In this document: positions 1 to 8,541 of the stretch, in pieces
Layout of the letters: the number at the start of each line of letters is the position of its first letter
How positions within the stretch are numbered: position 1 is the stretch's first letter
Source of the DNA: Phocaeicola coprophilus
GTDB taxonomy: Bacteria > Bacteroidota > Bacteroidia > Bacteroidales > Bacteroidaceae
Direction of reading: 5' to 3'
Length of the DNA stretch: 44,136 nucleotides
Assembly: GCA_016900015.1 (NCBI GenBank)
Contig: JACJJM010000028.1
Coordinates: forward strand, 1 to 44,136
The notes under the pieces: model-generated
What the model saw: the letters and a program-made list of their open reading frames with translations, nothing else
The model's database searches: none
Told to the model about the DNA's origin: nothing
Translations under genes and position numbers: made by a program

Positions 1-2
1 CC

Positions 3-107
3 GAAGGCAAGCTAGAAGTAGCTCGCAACCTCAAACAGATGGGATTGGCGACGGAAGCCATCGCGCAGGCCACGGGGCTCACGGCGGAAACCATTGAGGC
101 TTTGTAA
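3..107 (+). CDS. C-terminal tail of an Rpn-family PD-(D/E)XK nuclease (5' end outside window)
   Basis: The open frame enters from the left edge and ends at TAA 105-107, giving 34 residues. The tail reads EGKLEVARNLKQMG, then LATEAIAQATGL, then a short divergent end. This helical tail, with its IA..TGL segment, is typical of the Rpn/PDDEXK_2 'recombination-promoting nuclease or putative transposase' family of Bacteroidales. The nuclease core is not in view, so activity cannot be judged. The tail is almost repeated at 301-411 and again, on the other strand, near 43922-44020. Whether this copy is intact depends on sequence to the left. Confidence 0.6.
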   Translation, partial: EGKLEVARNLKQMGLATEAIAQATGLTAETIEAL

Positions 108-132
108 TACCTTCCTTATATACTGAAGAAAT

Positions 133-411
133 ATGGAAACTTTACGACGATTGCCTCTCACGGATTGCGATGTTATCCAGAAGCTGGAACAGATTTCTGA
201 CATTTCCACCCTGAGCAAGGAAGATCGCATGAAATACGACGAAAGCATCAAGGTCTACCGTGACCGCTTGGCTATCATGGCATTTGAGCGACAAAAAGGA
301 CAGGCCGAAGGCAAGCTGGAAGTAGCCCGCAACCTCAAGCAAATGGGGCTGGCGACGGAAGCCATCGCGCAGGCCACGGGGCTCGCCCCGGACGTCGTCG
401 GGCAATTGTGA
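133..411 (+). pseudogene. 5'-truncated Rpn-family nuclease remnant (92-residue C-terminal part)
   Basis: This 92-residue frame matches only the last third of Rpn-type proteins. It has a linker (METLRRLP, then KLEQISDISTLSKEDRMKYDESIKVYRD) and the same C-terminal tail as the preceding gene. The frame stops at TGA 124-126, just upstream, and the homology starts at about residue 'RNMETL'. The nuclease core is therefore absent. The 25 bp between the two copies hold no promoter I can recognise. The likeliest reading is a partial tandem duplication or deletion scar. The alternative is a real small protein made of the C-terminal domain: in E. coli, Rpn genes are reported to encode a short internal C-terminal product that antagonises the full-length nuclease. 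I cannot tell these apart from sequence alone. Confidence 0.55.
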
Positions 412-452
412 GCCGGCTTCTTCCACAGAATGATGAAAAGGAACGGAGAAGC

Positions 453-484
453 TTTGACCAAATGGCAGATTTTCTGTTACTTTG
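453..484 (+). promoter_or_regulatory. Bacteroidetes-type promoter for the THUMP methyltransferase gene
   Basis: TTTG at 453-456 is followed after 20 nt by TTACTTTG (477-484) and then CA. This fits the Bacteroidetes consensus TTTG-N19-21-TAnnTTTG with one mismatch. The ATG lies at 518, giving a leader of about 25-30 nt. Confidence 0.6.
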
Positions 485-517
485 CACCCTCGTAAATGTA
501 CCTTATGATATATTTGT

Positions 518-1870
518 ATGCAAGAATTTGAGCTGATAGCCAAAACATTTCAAGGACTGGAAGAAGTCCTGGCCAAAGAATTGACCCAACTGGGGGCCAA
601 CAATGTAGAAATAGGAAGACGAATGGTGTCATTCACGGGTGACAAGGAGATGATGTACCGGGCCAATTTCGCCCTGCGTACGGCCATCCGCATCCTCAAG
701 CCCATCAAGCATTTTAAGGCCGACACGGCCGATGAGGTGTATGATGTCGTCAAGAGCATGGCATGGGAAGACTACCTCACGCCTGACAACAGTTTCGCCG
801 TCGACGCCGTGGTGTTCTCCGACGAGTTCCGCCATTCGAAGTTTGTAGCCTATCGCGTGAAGGACGCCATCGTCGACTACTTCCGCGAGAAGACCGGCAA
901 GCGTCCGTCGGTGCGCATCAACAATCCCGACCTTTCCCTCAACATTCATATTGCACAGAATCAGTGCACCCTCTCGCTCGACAGCTCGGGCGAGTCGCTC
1001 CACCGCCGCGGCTACCGCCAGGAAGCCGTCGAGGCGCCGCTCAACGAAGTGCTGGCCGCCGGCATGATTCTGATGACCGGTTGGCACGGCGAGTGCGACC
1101 TCATCGACCCCATGTGCGGCTCGGGCACCATCCCCATCGAGGCGGCCCTCATCGCGCGCAACATCGCCCCCGGCGTCTTCCGCAAGGAATATGCTTTCGA
1201 GAAGTGGCGCGATTTCGACCGCGAACTCTTCGACAAGGTCTATGACGACGACTCCCAGGAGCGCGAGTTCACCCACAAGATATACGGCTACGACATCAAC
1301 CGCCATGCCAACGAAATCGCCACGCGCAACGTGAAGGCGGCCGGACTGTCGAAAGACATCATCCTCCAGGTGCGTCCCTTCGAGGAATTCACCCAGCCGG
1401 CCGGGCCTGCCATCATGATTACCAATCCGCCCTACGGCGAACGCATTTCCACGGACGACCTCCTGGGGCTCTACAAGTCCATCGGCGAACGCCTCAAACA
1501 CGCTTTCACGGGCAATGTGGCCTGGATATTGAGCTACCGCGACGAGTGCTTCGACCAGATCGGGCTGAAGGCCTCGGAGAAAATCGAGCTGTTCAACGGC
1601 GCATTGGCCTGCCAGTTCCGCAAATACCAGCTCTTCAGCGGCAGCTTCAGGGACTACATGGAGACCAATGCCGGAGAGTTCAAGACGACGCGCCCGGAGA
1701 AGACAGCCGAACGCCGTCCCCGCCGCGACGACCGCACGGGAAAACCCCGCAACGCCCGCCCGCGCTACGGACGCGACGACGAACGCCGCGACGGCAAGCG
1801 TCCGTATTCCAACCGAAGAAAGTCATTCGACACAGAGAAAAAACCTAAACGTTATGAGAAAAAAGATTAA
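518..1870 (+). CDS. THUMP domain class I SAM-dependent RNA methyltransferase (RlmL N-half-like)
   Basis: The 450-residue protein has an N-terminal THUMP RNA-binding region (about residues 45-155) and a Rossmann methyltransferase domain. The glycine-rich SAM motif is DPMCGSGTIPIEAALIA, and the catalytic NPPY is at residues 303-306 (NPPYGER), the signature of N2-guanine or adenine RNA methylation. It corresponds to the N-terminal half of E. coli RlmL, which methylates G2445 of 23S rRNA. The RlmK half is absent, as is usual in Bacteroidetes. From about residue 385 onward the tail is extremely Arg/Lys-rich and probably disordered, suggesting nonspecific RNA binding. The gene overlaps the downstream peptidase by 17 nt, so translation may be coupled although the functions look unrelated. 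The RNA target is inferred from the family. Confidence 0.85.
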   Translation: MQEFELIAKTFQGLEEVLAKELTQLGANNVEIGRRMVSFTGDKEMMYRANFALRTAIRILKPIKHFKADTADEVYDVVKSMAWEDYLTPDNSFAVDAVVFSDEFRHSKFVAYRVKDAIVDYFREKTGKRPSVRINNPDLSLNIHIAQNQCTLSLDSSGESLHRRGYRQEAVEAPLNEVLAAGMILMTGWHGECDLIDPMCGSGTIPIEAALIARNIAPGVFRKEYAFEKWRDFDRELFDKVYDDDSQEREFTHKIYGYDINRHANEIATRNVKAAGLSKDIILQVRPFEEFTQPAGPAIMITNPPYGERISTDDLLGLYKSIGERLKHAFTGNVAWILSYRDECFDQIGLKASEKIELFNGALACQFRKYQLFSGSFRDYMETNAGEFKTTRPEKTAERRPRRDDRTGKPRNARPRYGRDDERRDGKRPYSNRRKSFDTEKKPKRYEKKD

Positions 1871-4109
1871 CCTCTCGCTGGCGCTCATGCTGCTGTCAGC
1901 AGTCATTACCATGGCACAAGAACTGAAAAGCTTCACGCTCGACGACCTTATCCCCGGCGGAAGCAACTATTACAACTGCTCCATCAAGAACCTCTACGGC
2001 GTACAGTGGTGGGGCGACCGCTGCATCGTCCCCGATGCGGAGGAAGTGAAGACTGTCAATCCGCGCAACGGCAAGGAGACCCTCCTCTTCACCCTCTATG
2101 ACATCAACGAAGGACTCCTGTCCTACACCGGGGCGAAGCTGCCGCGCATCTACAGCCTCTACGACATCAGTTTCCCCGAACCCGACCGCCCCATCGTGCG
2201 CTTCCGTTCGCAGGACTACATGATTTATTACAACTTCGAATACCGCCAGGTGGACCACCTCGTGGCCTTGGGCAAGGGGGCGGCCAATCTCGACATGGCT
2301 CCCGGCGGACGCTCGGCTGCCTACACCGTGGGCGACCAGCTCTTCGTCAGCCCCTCGGCCAAGGCCTCGGACATCATCTCCCTCAGCCCCGAGTTTGCCG
2401 ACCCTGCGACAGCGCCCGCCGACCATGACCTCGTCTACGGACAGGCTGTCCACCGCAACGAGTTCGGCATCATGAAAGGCACCTTCTGGAGTCCCCGCGG
2501 CGCACGCCTGGCCTTCTACCGCATGGACCAGAGCATGGTGACCGACTATCCGCAGGTGGACGTCGACACCCGCATCGCCACCCTCGTCCCCGACAAGTAT
2601 CCCATGGCCGGCATGACCAGCCACAAGGTGACCGTGGGCGTCTATGACCTCGCCTCCGGAAAGACCGTCTACCTCGACGCCGGCGACCCCACCGACCGTT
2701 ACTTCACCAACATCAGCTGGTCGCCCGACGAACAGAAGGTCTACATGATAGAGCTCAACCGCGACCAGAACTACGCCCAGCTCGTGCGCTACGACGCCGC
2801 GACAGGCAAGCGCGAGGCCGTCATCTACGAGGAAATGCACCCGAAATACGTCGAACCGCAATTCCCTCTCACCTTCCTGCCCTGGGACGACACGAAGTTC
2901 ATCTACCAGAGCCAGCGCGACGGGTACAACCACCTCTACCTCTTCGACACCTCCTCGCCCGTAGCTCCGAAAGTGGAACAGAGCGCCAACGGCGGCACCT
3001 ACAAGGAGAGCTTCCGCGTCACGCAGCTCACCGAGGGCGACTGGCTCGTGCAGAGCATCGTCGGCTTCAACGAGAAGAAGAAAGAGGTCTACATCACCAG
3101 CACCGAAATCTCGCCCATGCAGACCAACACCTACGCCGTCAACGTGAAGACCGCACGCCGCCGTCCCGTGGGAAACAGTGAGGGCGTCCACAGCGTGCAA
3201 CTCTCGTCCGATGGCAATTACCTCATCGACAACTACTCCACGCCTGACGTGCCGCGCCGCATCGACCTCATCGCCACAGCCGGCAACAAGGTGACGAAAT
3301 GCCTCTTCACGGCCGACGACCCCTGGAAAGGTTTCCGTGTGCCCGACATCGAGACCGGCACCATCAAGGCTGCCGACGGCGAGACCGACCTCTACTACCG
3401 CATCATCAAGCCCGTCGACTTCGACCCGGCCAAGAAATACCCCGCCATTATCTACGTCTACGGAGGCCCGCATGCCCAGATGCTCCAGAACAACTTCCGC
3501 TATGCCGCACGCGGCTGGGACATCTACATGGCGCAGCAAGGCTACGTCATGCTCACCATCGACAACCGTGGCAGCTCCAACCGCGGGCTGGCCTTCGAGA
3601 ACTGCACCTTCCGCCAGCTCGGCACAGAGGAGATGAAGGATCAGATGAAGGGCGTCGAGCTGCTCAAGAGCCTGCCCTACGTCGACGCCTCCCGACTGGG
3701 CGTACACGGCTGGAGCTTCGGCGGCTTCATGACGACCAACCTCATGCTGACCCATCCCGACGTGTTCAAGGCAGCCGTGGCCGGAGGCCCCGTCATCGAC
3801 TGGAAATACTATGAAGTGATGTACGGCGAACGCTACATGGACACCCCCGAGGCCAACCCCGAGGGTTACAAGAACGCCGACCTGAAACAACGCGCCGGCC
3901 GTCTGAAAGGCCGTCTGGAAATCATCATCGGCGGCAACGACCCCACGTGCGTCCCGCAACACTCCCTGTCGTTCCTGCGTGCCTGCATCGACGCCGGCAC
4001 ACACCCCGACTTCTTCGTCTACCCCGGACAGGGACACAACATGGTCGGCCGTGACCGCGTGCACCTGCACGAACACATCACGCGCTATTTTGAAGACCAT
4101 CTGAAGTAA
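1854..4109 (+). CDS. Dipeptidyl peptidase IV (S9B prolyl peptidase), secreted
   Basis: The 751-residue protein starts at ATG 1854, chosen because MRKKINLSLALMLLSAV...AQE is a clean signal peptide. A longer frame from 1668 would bury it in the upstream gene. It has an N-terminal eight-bladed beta-propeller (roughly residues 40-490) and a C-terminal alpha/beta hydrolase. The catalytic triad is visible: Ser621 in GWSFGG, Asp696 in GGNDPT and His728 in GQGHN. The enzyme removes X-Pro (or X-Ala) dipeptides from peptide N-termini, probably in the periplasm or at the cell surface, as in the DPPIV of Bacteroides and Porphyromonas. It overlaps the preceding methyltransferase gene by 17 nt and ends at a strong terminator. 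Length and motif order are normal for the family. Confidence 0.92.
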   Translation: MRKKINLSLALMLLSAVITMAQELKSFTLDDLIPGGSNYYNCSIKNLYGVQWWGDRCIVPDAEEVKTVNPRNGKETLLFTLYDINEGLLSYTGAKLPRIYSLYDISFPEPDRPIVRFRSQDYMIYYNFEYRQVDHLVALGKGAANLDMAPGGRSAAYTVGDQLFVSPSAKASDIISLSPEFADPATAPADHDLVYGQAVHRNEFGIMKGTFWSPRGARLAFYRMDQSMVTDYPQVDVDTRIATLVPDKYPMAGMTSHKVTVGVYDLASGKTVYLDAGDPTDRYFTNISWSPDEQKVYMIELNRDQNYAQLVRYDAATGKREAVIYEEMHPKYVEPQFPLTFLPWDDTKFIYQSQRDGYNHLYLFDTSSPVAPKVEQSANGGTYKESFRVTQLTEGDWLVQSIVGFNEKKKEVYITSTEISPMQTNTYAVNVKTARRRPVGNSEGVHSVQLSSDGNYLIDNYSTPDVPRRIDLIATAGNKVTKCLFTADDPWKGFRVPDIETGTIKAADGETDLYYRIIKPVDFDPAKKYPAIIYVYGGPHAQMLQNNFRYAARGWDIYMAQQGYVMLTIDNRGSSNRGLAFENCTFRQLGTEEMKDQMKGVELLKSLPYVDASRLGVHGWSFGGFMTTNLMLTHPDVFKAAVAGGPVIDWKYYEVMYGERYMDTPEANPEGYKNADLKQRAGRLKGRLEIIIGGNDPTCVPQHSLSFLRACIDAGTHPDFFVYPGQGHNMVGRDRVHLHEHITRYFEDHLK

Positions 4110-4134
4110 GCCGCAAGCGATATATCGAAATGAG

Positions 4135-4173
4135 ACGTAGGAATGTACAGACCGTGCATTCCTACGTTTTTTT
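4135..4173 (+). terminator. Rho-independent terminator after the DPPIV gene
   Basis: An 11-bp perfect stem (ACGTAGGAATG paired with CATTCCTACGT) has an 11-nt loop and is followed by a run of seven T. It sits 26 nt after the stop codon. The loop side happens to contain one ATGTACA, unrelated to the fimbrial sites. Confidence 0.9.
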
Positions 4174-4212
4174 ATGGAAAGAAATGCTCCCAAAATGTTT
4201 GTGTATGCCTGT

Positions 4213-4237
4213 GTAGGGACACACGGTTCGTGTGTCC
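4213..4237 (+). repeat. REP-like hairpin with GTAG head
   Basis: GTAG is followed by a perfect 9-bp stem, GGACACACG/CGTGTGTCC (4217-4225 and 4229-4237), with a GTT loop. The same design (GTAG plus GGAC.CACG hairpin) recurs at 11235-11258 and, inverted, at 11297-11320. A conserved GTAG-like tetranucleotide 5' of a palindrome is the known signature of REP elements mobilised by RAYT (Y1) transposases. No RAYT gene is in the window. Confidence 0.6.
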
Positions 4238-4286
4238 GAGCCACATCTGGATAGGGAACGGGCATCGCGCATACCGACCACGCCTT

Positions 4287-4310
4287 CCTTTCCGTCCGCG
4301 GACGGAAAGG
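4287..4310. repeat. 24-bp perfect palindrome, copy of the CGGAAAGG intergenic repeat family
   Basis: CCTTTCCGTCCG is followed directly by its reverse complement CGGACGGAAAGG. The core recurs only between genes in this window, in groups around 11165, 19253, 28318, 39636 and 43755. It lies between the DPPIV terminator and the purD promoter. Confidence 0.7.
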
Positions 4311-4344
4311 AGGCCCGGCAGGAGCGCAGAGGAAGGCTGGAAAA

Positions 4345-4376
4345 TTTGTAGGTCTGCGCGAGATGGAATAATTTTG
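4345..4376 (+). promoter_or_regulatory. Promoter of the purD operon
   Basis: TTTG (4345-4348), a 20-nt spacer and TAATTTTG (4369-4376) followed by CA form a full match to the Bacteroidetes promoter consensus. The start codon is at 4404, giving a leader of about 20 nt. Confidence 0.75.
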
Positions 4377-4403
4377 CAGGCAGAAATCAAATGAATACTT
4401 ACT

Positions 4404-5672
4404 ATGAAACTCTTATTGCTCGGTTCAGGCGGACGCGAACATGCGCTGGCCTGGAAGATTGCCCAAAGTCCTAAAATCGAAAAGCTCTATATCGCCCCGG
4501 GAAATGCCGGCACGGCCCGCGTGGGTGAAAACGTGCCCCTCAAGGCTGACGACTTCGACGGCATCCGCCGTTTCGTGCTCGAACAGGGTGTCGACATGGT
4601 CGTCGTCGGACCGGAAGACCCGCTGGTGAAGGGCATCTACGACTATTTCAAGGCTGACCCCGAGCTGGCTTCCGTACCCGTCATCGGCCCGTCGCGGGCT
4701 GGCGCGGTGCTCGAAGGCAGCAAGGAGTTTGCCAAGGGATTCATGGAGCGCCACGGTATCCCGACGGCACGCTACCGCAGCTTCACCGCCGAGACGCTCG
4801 ACGAGGGACTGGCTTTCCTCGAGACGCTCGAAGCGCCCTATGTCCTCAAGGCTGACGGACTCTGTGCGGGCAAGGGCGTGCTCATCCTGCCGACGCTCGA
4901 CGAAGCCCGCCGCGAACTGCGCGAGATGTTGGGCGGCATGTTCGGCACGGCCTCGGCCAAGGTGGTCATCGAGGAATTCCTGAGCGGCATCGAGTGCTCC
5001 GTGTTCGTGCTCACCGACGGACGCGACTACAAGATACTCCCCGAGGCGAAGGACTACAAGCGCATCGGCGAGGGCGACCGCGGCCTGAACACGGGCGGCA
5101 TGGGCTCCGTCTCGCCCGTCCCCTTCGCTGACCGTGCGTGGATGCAGAAGGTGGAAGACCGCATCATCCGCCCGACCGTCGAGGGACTTGCCGCCGAGGG
5201 CATCGACTACAAGGGCTTCATCTTCTTCGGACTTATCAACGTGAAGGGCGAACCGATGGTCATCGAATACAACGTGCGCATGGGAGACCCCGAGACGGAG
5301 AGCGTCATGCTGCGCATCAAGAGCGACCTCGTCGACCTGCTCGAGGGCGTGGCCGAGGGCGACCTGGCCGCACGCACGCTTGAGATTGACCCCCGTTCGG
5401 CCGTGTGTGTCATGCTCGTGTCGGGCGGATACCCCGAGGCTTACGGGAAGGGCTATCCCATCACGGGCATCGACGCGGTGGACGACAGCATCGTCTTCCA
5501 TGCCGGCACGGCGATGAAGGACGGACAGGTCGTCACGGCCGGGGGACGTGTCATCGCCGTCAGCTCCTACGGCACGGACAAGGCCGACGCCCTGGCACGT
5601 TCGTTCCGCAACGCGCAGAAAATCCAGTTTGAGAAACGTTATTTCCGTTCGGACATCGGCTTTGACCTCTAA
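4404..5672 (+). CDS. purD: Phosphoribosylamine-glycine ligase (GAR synthetase)
   Basis: The 422-residue protein catalyses the second step of purine synthesis, joining glycine to 5-phosphoribosylamine with ATP hydrolysis. The N-terminal PurD signature [11 protein letters not shown] begins at residue 7. The ATP-grasp domain follows ([12 protein letters not shown] region), the NTGGMGS motif starts at Asn229, and the metal-binding [11 protein letters not shown] segment is near residue 287. Length and motif order match the E. coli enzyme. It has its own consensus promoter and is followed after 6 nt by a membrane-protein gene, so it leads a three-gene transcript. No frameshift or missing residue was seen. 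Confidence 0.96.
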   Translation: MKLLLLGSGGREHALAWKIAQSPKIEKLYIAPGNAGTARVGENVPLKADDFDGIRRFVLEQGVDMVVVGPEDPLVKGIYDYFKADPELASVPVIGPSRAGAVLEGSKEFAKGFMERHGIPTARYRSFTAETLDEGLAFLETLEAPYVLKADGLCAGKGVLILPTLDEARRELREMLGGMFGTASAKVVIEEFLSGIECSVFVLTDGRDYKILPEAKDYKRIGEGDRGLNTGGMGSVSPVPFADRAWMQKVEDRIIRPTVEGLAAEGIDYKGFIFFGLINVKGEPMVIEYNVRMGDPETESVMLRIKSDLVDLLEGVAEGDLAARTLEIDPRSAVCVMLVSGGYPEAYGKGYPITGIDAVDDSIVFHAGTAMKDGQVVTAGGRVIAVSSYGTDKADALARSFRNAQKIQFEKRYFRSDIGFDL

Positions 5673-5678
5673 GCAGCG

Positions 5679-6665
5679 ATGAACGGCCGGTATTTTCAGG
5701 ACCGCATGGCGACGGGGAGCCTCCCGCTTCTCGTCGCTGTCGTGCTTGCGACCGCCTTCTGGTGGCTGCTGCCCGGCCTCGCTCCCGACGGCGCGGACTG
5801 GGGCAGCGGCGTGGCCGGCGGGTGGCCTTCGTATGCGCGGCGGCTGGCGGCCTACGTGTTGCAGGCCGGTGTGCTGTGCCTGCTGGCGTGGCTGACGGTG
5901 CGCCATGCGCTCATCCGTGTGACGGCGACGTGCCACCTCTCGCTCTATGCCCTGCTGGCGGCCTGCCTGTTGCCCCACACCCTGCAAGCGGGCGGCGTGG
6001 TCAGCTGTTGCCTGCTGGCCATGTTACTCTCGCTTTTCCACACCTACCAGCACGTCGACCCCGTGGGGCTGGTCTGCCAGGGTTTCTTCTTCTTCGGGCT
6101 GGGGACGCTGGCCTTTCCCCCGATGTTGCTCCTGCTGCCCTTCCTGCTGGTGATGCAGGCGTGGTTTCACAATGTGACGTGGCGCACGTTTTTCGCCGCG
6201 CTCATCGGCGCTGCGCTCCCCCACTGGCTGATGCTGGGCTATGCCTGTGCCGTGGGCGACATGGAGGTGTTTTATGCCCCGCTGCGTGCTGCCGTCAGGT
6301 TCCTTCCGGTCAGCTATGCCTGCCTCACGCCCGTGCATTGGGCCAACTTGGGCGTGCTTGCCGCCCTGACGCTCTGGAGCTGCGTGCTCTATGCGGGCAG
6401 CAGCTATGCGGACAAGATACGCACGCGCATCCAGCTCTACTATGTCATGACGGTTGAGGCCCTGTGCCTGCTCTTCCTCCTCCTCCAACCGCAACACTAC
6501 GCCGCCCTCCTCGGCGCGATGCTGCCGTGCAGCAGCCTGCTGGCGGGCCATTATTTTGCCGTCAACCGCGACCGCCGCAGCCTTGTCGCGCTCATCGTCG
6601 TGCTCGTCGTCCTGTCGGCGCTCTATGTTTTCAATCTATGGACACAGCTCTCCAATTTCTTTTAG
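5679..6665 (+). CDS. Polytopic membrane protein of unknown function (DUF6427-like)
   Basis: The 328-residue protein is very hydrophobic, with roughly eight membrane helices separated by short polar loops; examples are LPLLVAVVLATAFWWLLPG near the N-terminus and SLVALIVVLVVLSALYVF near the C-terminus. It begins 6 nt after the purD stop and its 3' end overlaps the next membrane gene by 28 nt, so the three are almost certainly co-transcribed. Short hydrophobic proteins of this type next to purD are common in Bacteroidales, where they are annotated as hypothetical or DUF6427. I see no catalytic motif or transporter signature. Membrane location is well supported; function is unknown. Confidence 0.7.
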   Translation: MNGRYFQDRMATGSLPLLVAVVLATAFWWLLPGLAPDGADWGSGVAGGWPSYARRLAAYVLQAGVLCLLAWLTVRHALIRVTATCHLSLYALLAACLLPHTLQAGGVVSCCLLAMLLSLFHTYQHVDPVGLVCQGFFFFGLGTLAFPPMLLLLPFLLVMQAWFHNVTWRTFFAALIGAALPHWLMLGYACAVGDMEVFYAPLRAAVRFLPVSYACLTPVHWANLGVLAALTLWSCVLYAGSSYADKIRTRIQLYYVMTVEALCLLFLLLQPQHYAALLGAMLPCSSLLAGHYFAVNRDRRSLVALIVVLVVLSALYVFNLWTQLSNFF

Positions 6666-7102
6666 ACTATGGCTACATCGGCATGTTCCTGGCCTCTTTC
6701 CTGGCGGGGAGCATCCTGCCTTTCAGCTCCGAGGCTCTGCTGGTGGCCTTCGTGCAGATGGGGTTGAACCCCGTGCTGACCGTCCTGTCCGCCACGCTGG
6801 GCAACACGGCCGGTTCGATGACGTGCTACTGGATAGGCCATCTGGGCAAGATGGAGTATGTCGAACGCTGGCTGAAGGTGAAGCCTGAGAAGCTGGCCCG
6901 GGCGGAGCGGTTCATCCGTGGCCGCGGTGCCTGGATGGCATTCTTCTCCTTCCTGCCTGTCATCGGCGACGGCATCGCCATCGTGCTCGGCCTGATGCGT
7001 GCCAGTCTGCCTGTCACCCTGTTTTCCATGACGCTGGGCAAGCTCCTGCGCTACATCCTCCTCGTGTTGGCTGCCGAAGGCGTGGTGAGGATGGTTTTTT
7101 AA
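6638..7102 (+). CDS. DedA/YqaA-type small membrane protein
   Basis: The 154-residue protein starts at ATG 6638, inside the 3' end of the preceding gene, because homology begins at MDTALQFLLDYGYIGMFLASFLAGSILPFSSE. The first helix followed by a re-entrant-like LPFSSEALL segment, and the central G.T.G...YWIGHLG stretch, are typical of the YqaA branch of the DedA/SNARE-associated (VTT) superfamily. DedA-superfamily proteins have been linked to envelope integrity, proton-motive force and lipid-carrier flipping. The specific role of YqaA-type proteins is not settled, so no substrate is proposed. The gene ends the purD operon and abuts an inverted repeat. Confidence 0.75.
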   Translation: MDTALQFLLDYGYIGMFLASFLAGSILPFSSEALLVAFVQMGLNPVLTVLSATLGNTAGSMTCYWIGHLGKMEYVERWLKVKPEKLARAERFIRGRGAWMAFFSFLPVIGDGIAIVLGLMRASLPVTLFSMTLGKLLRYILLVLAAEGVVRMVF

Positions 7103-7193
7103 AATGAAGAATGAAGAGTGAAGAATGAAGAGTGCATATAGTCTTATACGCCGCAAGGCAATTCTTCATTCATCATTCATCATTCTTCATTTT
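7101..7193. repeat. Imperfect inverted repeat built of ATGAAGA tandem units
   Basis: The left arm (7101-7134) repeats AATGAAGA/GTGAAGA units, and the right arm (7161-7193) carries the complementary ATTCTTCAT/CATCATT units, separated by about 26 nt. The left arm begins at the DedA stop codon. Such AATGAAGAATGA repeats are scattered between genes in many Bacteroidales genomes. Here the element can fold into a long AT-rich hairpin on the transcript. Confidence 0.65.
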
Positions 7194-7196
7194 CAA

Positions 7197-7241
7197 AGAA
7201 AGAGGGCCATGCCGGAATCGGCACAGCCCCTTTCGTTTTTT
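7197..7241 (+). terminator. Terminator between the convergent purD and fimbrial transcripts
   Basis: An imperfect stem (AAAGAGGGCCATGCCG with CGGCACAGCCCCTTTC) has a GAAT loop and is followed by a T-run. A T-rich stretch on the opposite strand could let it also serve the minus-strand fimbrillin gene. Confidence 0.65.
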
Positions 7242-7320
7242 AGTGGTTTGGTATTCATAAAGACATCTTGTCGGCCTTTCACAGGTCAGGCTACAGATGT
7301 ATAAGTTTGTGTCCGGGATA

Positions 7321-8463
7321 TTACATGTTCAAGTCAACAGGCATTTCCGTCCAGTCTTCTACGTCAACAGTGAAGGTGATGGGCTTGAGGATTTCCTTGC
7401 CGCCGTCTTTCGGGTCGGTCGTGTCTACGTCCGTATCTCCACCTCCGCCATCGGGCACTGTCGGATCCGGGTCGAAACGACCACCGCCGCTGTCAGTACC
7501 GAAGAATTCCAGGGTATAGATATACTTCTTGCCGGGTTCCCAGGTCTTGTCGTTGTCCGTCGTACCGATTGCGACAGCAGAGAAGCCATACTTGCCGGCT
7601 GTAGTCGGGAAGATTAGGGTCTCATTGTCTCCGCTGACGTTGGAGATGCGGCACAGCACGGAGATGTAGCTGCCTGCTGTCGTTGCATTGTTCTGTTTGT
7701 TCCATGGAGTAATCGCTTGCGGGATGAGCATGAACGTACCGCTTGTGGAGGGCATCAGGGATTGTGCTGTTTTGGTCAGCTCCACAGGGGCTGAGTTTTT
7801 CACCATGTAAGCGATTTTCTCCGAACCCGGTGCCCACAGTGTGCGGGCGAGTTCCTTGCCTTGGCCGCTTTGAGTCGTGGCTGTGGGGAAGGTGAATGTA
7901 CCGTCTTTAGCCACGCTGACGACTTTCACACCGATGATTTCCACTTTCATGTTGGCGTTCGCACATTTTGCCTTCACTTCGATTTGTGAGAGTGCATGCT
8001 TGAAGAGCAAGGGGACTCCGCTGGCTTCGTTGGCCGTCTTGGTGCCGGTGTTGTAGGCGATGACCAGGTCTTTTTGGTCAGCAACGGTCGTAGAGGGGGT
8101 GTATGACGTGATTTTCTTGTCTGTGCCGTTGATGGTCACGCCCTCGGTTGAGGTCGGTGCGTAGGCATAGAAGTCCAGCTGCTGGCTGGCGTTGGAAGGC
8201 CAGTAGGTCAGAGGCGACGTAGTCCATTTTGTGCCGTTGTCGCTGCCTGTGACGGTCATAGCCCCGTAGGTCTCGGTGCCTTTGAGCACGTCGACTTTGA
8301 AAGACCCGAGGTTTGCGACAGTCGTCGCTGTTGCACGGGTGGAGTTCTCGATGAGAGGACGCAGGTCAATGCTTCCTGTCTGCTTTACGTCGATTACCTC
8401 ATCGTTGGTACATGCTCCCAGAACCATGAGTCCTGCAAGCCCTAAGATACATTTTCGTTTCAT
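7321..8463 (-). CDS. Fimbrillin family lipoprotein (Mfa-like)
   Basis: The 380-residue protein starts MKRKCILGLAGLMVLGAC, a lipoprotein signal with Cys18. An Arg in NSTRATAT lies in the expected N-terminal region, where FimA/Mfa1-type subunits are trimmed before donor-strand assembly. The fimbrillin hallmark YWP...LDFYAYAP is present (TYWPSNASQQLDFYAYAP), as are the family's FKHALSQIEVKAKC and FMLIPQ motifs. A Gly/Asp-rich linker (GTDSGGGRFDPDPTVPDGGGGD) precedes a last strand, as in many fimbrillin-family proteins. It is the third gene of the DUF3575-DUF5119-fimbrillin operon, 78 nt after the DUF5119 stop. It is probably a shaft or accessory subunit of a type V-like pilus; which one cannot be decided from sequence. 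Confidence 0.85.
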   Translation of the reverse strand: MKRKCILGLAGLMVLGACTNDEVIDVKQTGSIDLRPLIENSTRATATTVANLGSFKVDVLKGTETYGAMTVTGSDNGTKWTTSPLTYWPSNASQQLDFYAYAPTSTEGVTINGTDKKITSYTPSTTVADQKDLVIAYNTGTKTANEASGVPLLFKHALSQIEVKAKCANANMKVEIIGVKVVSVAKDGTFTFPTATTQSGQGKELARTLWAPGSEKIAYMVKNSAPVELTKTAQSLMPSTSGTFMLIPQAITPWNKQNNATTAGSYISVLCRISNVSGDNETLIFPTTAGKYGFSAVAIGTTDNDKTWEPGKKYIYTLEFFGTDSGGGRFDPDPTVPDGGGGDTDVDTTDPKDGGKEILKPITFTVDVEDWTEMPVDLNM

Positions 8464-8541
8464 AATTGATTTGATTAGTTGGTTTACAAGATATTTATTT
8501 AAAATACTGATATATATGAATGGTCTCTTTCACTTGTTTCT

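Noticed and set aside
4143-4149. ATGTACA in the DPPIV terminator
   Set aside because: It is a single copy inside the terminator stem and loop, with no partner 56 bp away and no promoter. It is not part of the fimbrial motif set.
1896-4265. Very long open frame opposite the DPPIV gene
   Set aside because: Strong codon bias of the real gene keeps the opposite frame open. The product is low-complexity V/D/G/H-rich and has no family features.
4425-5987. 520-codon frame opposite purD
   Set aside because: It runs across two real genes on the other strand and has shadow-type composition.
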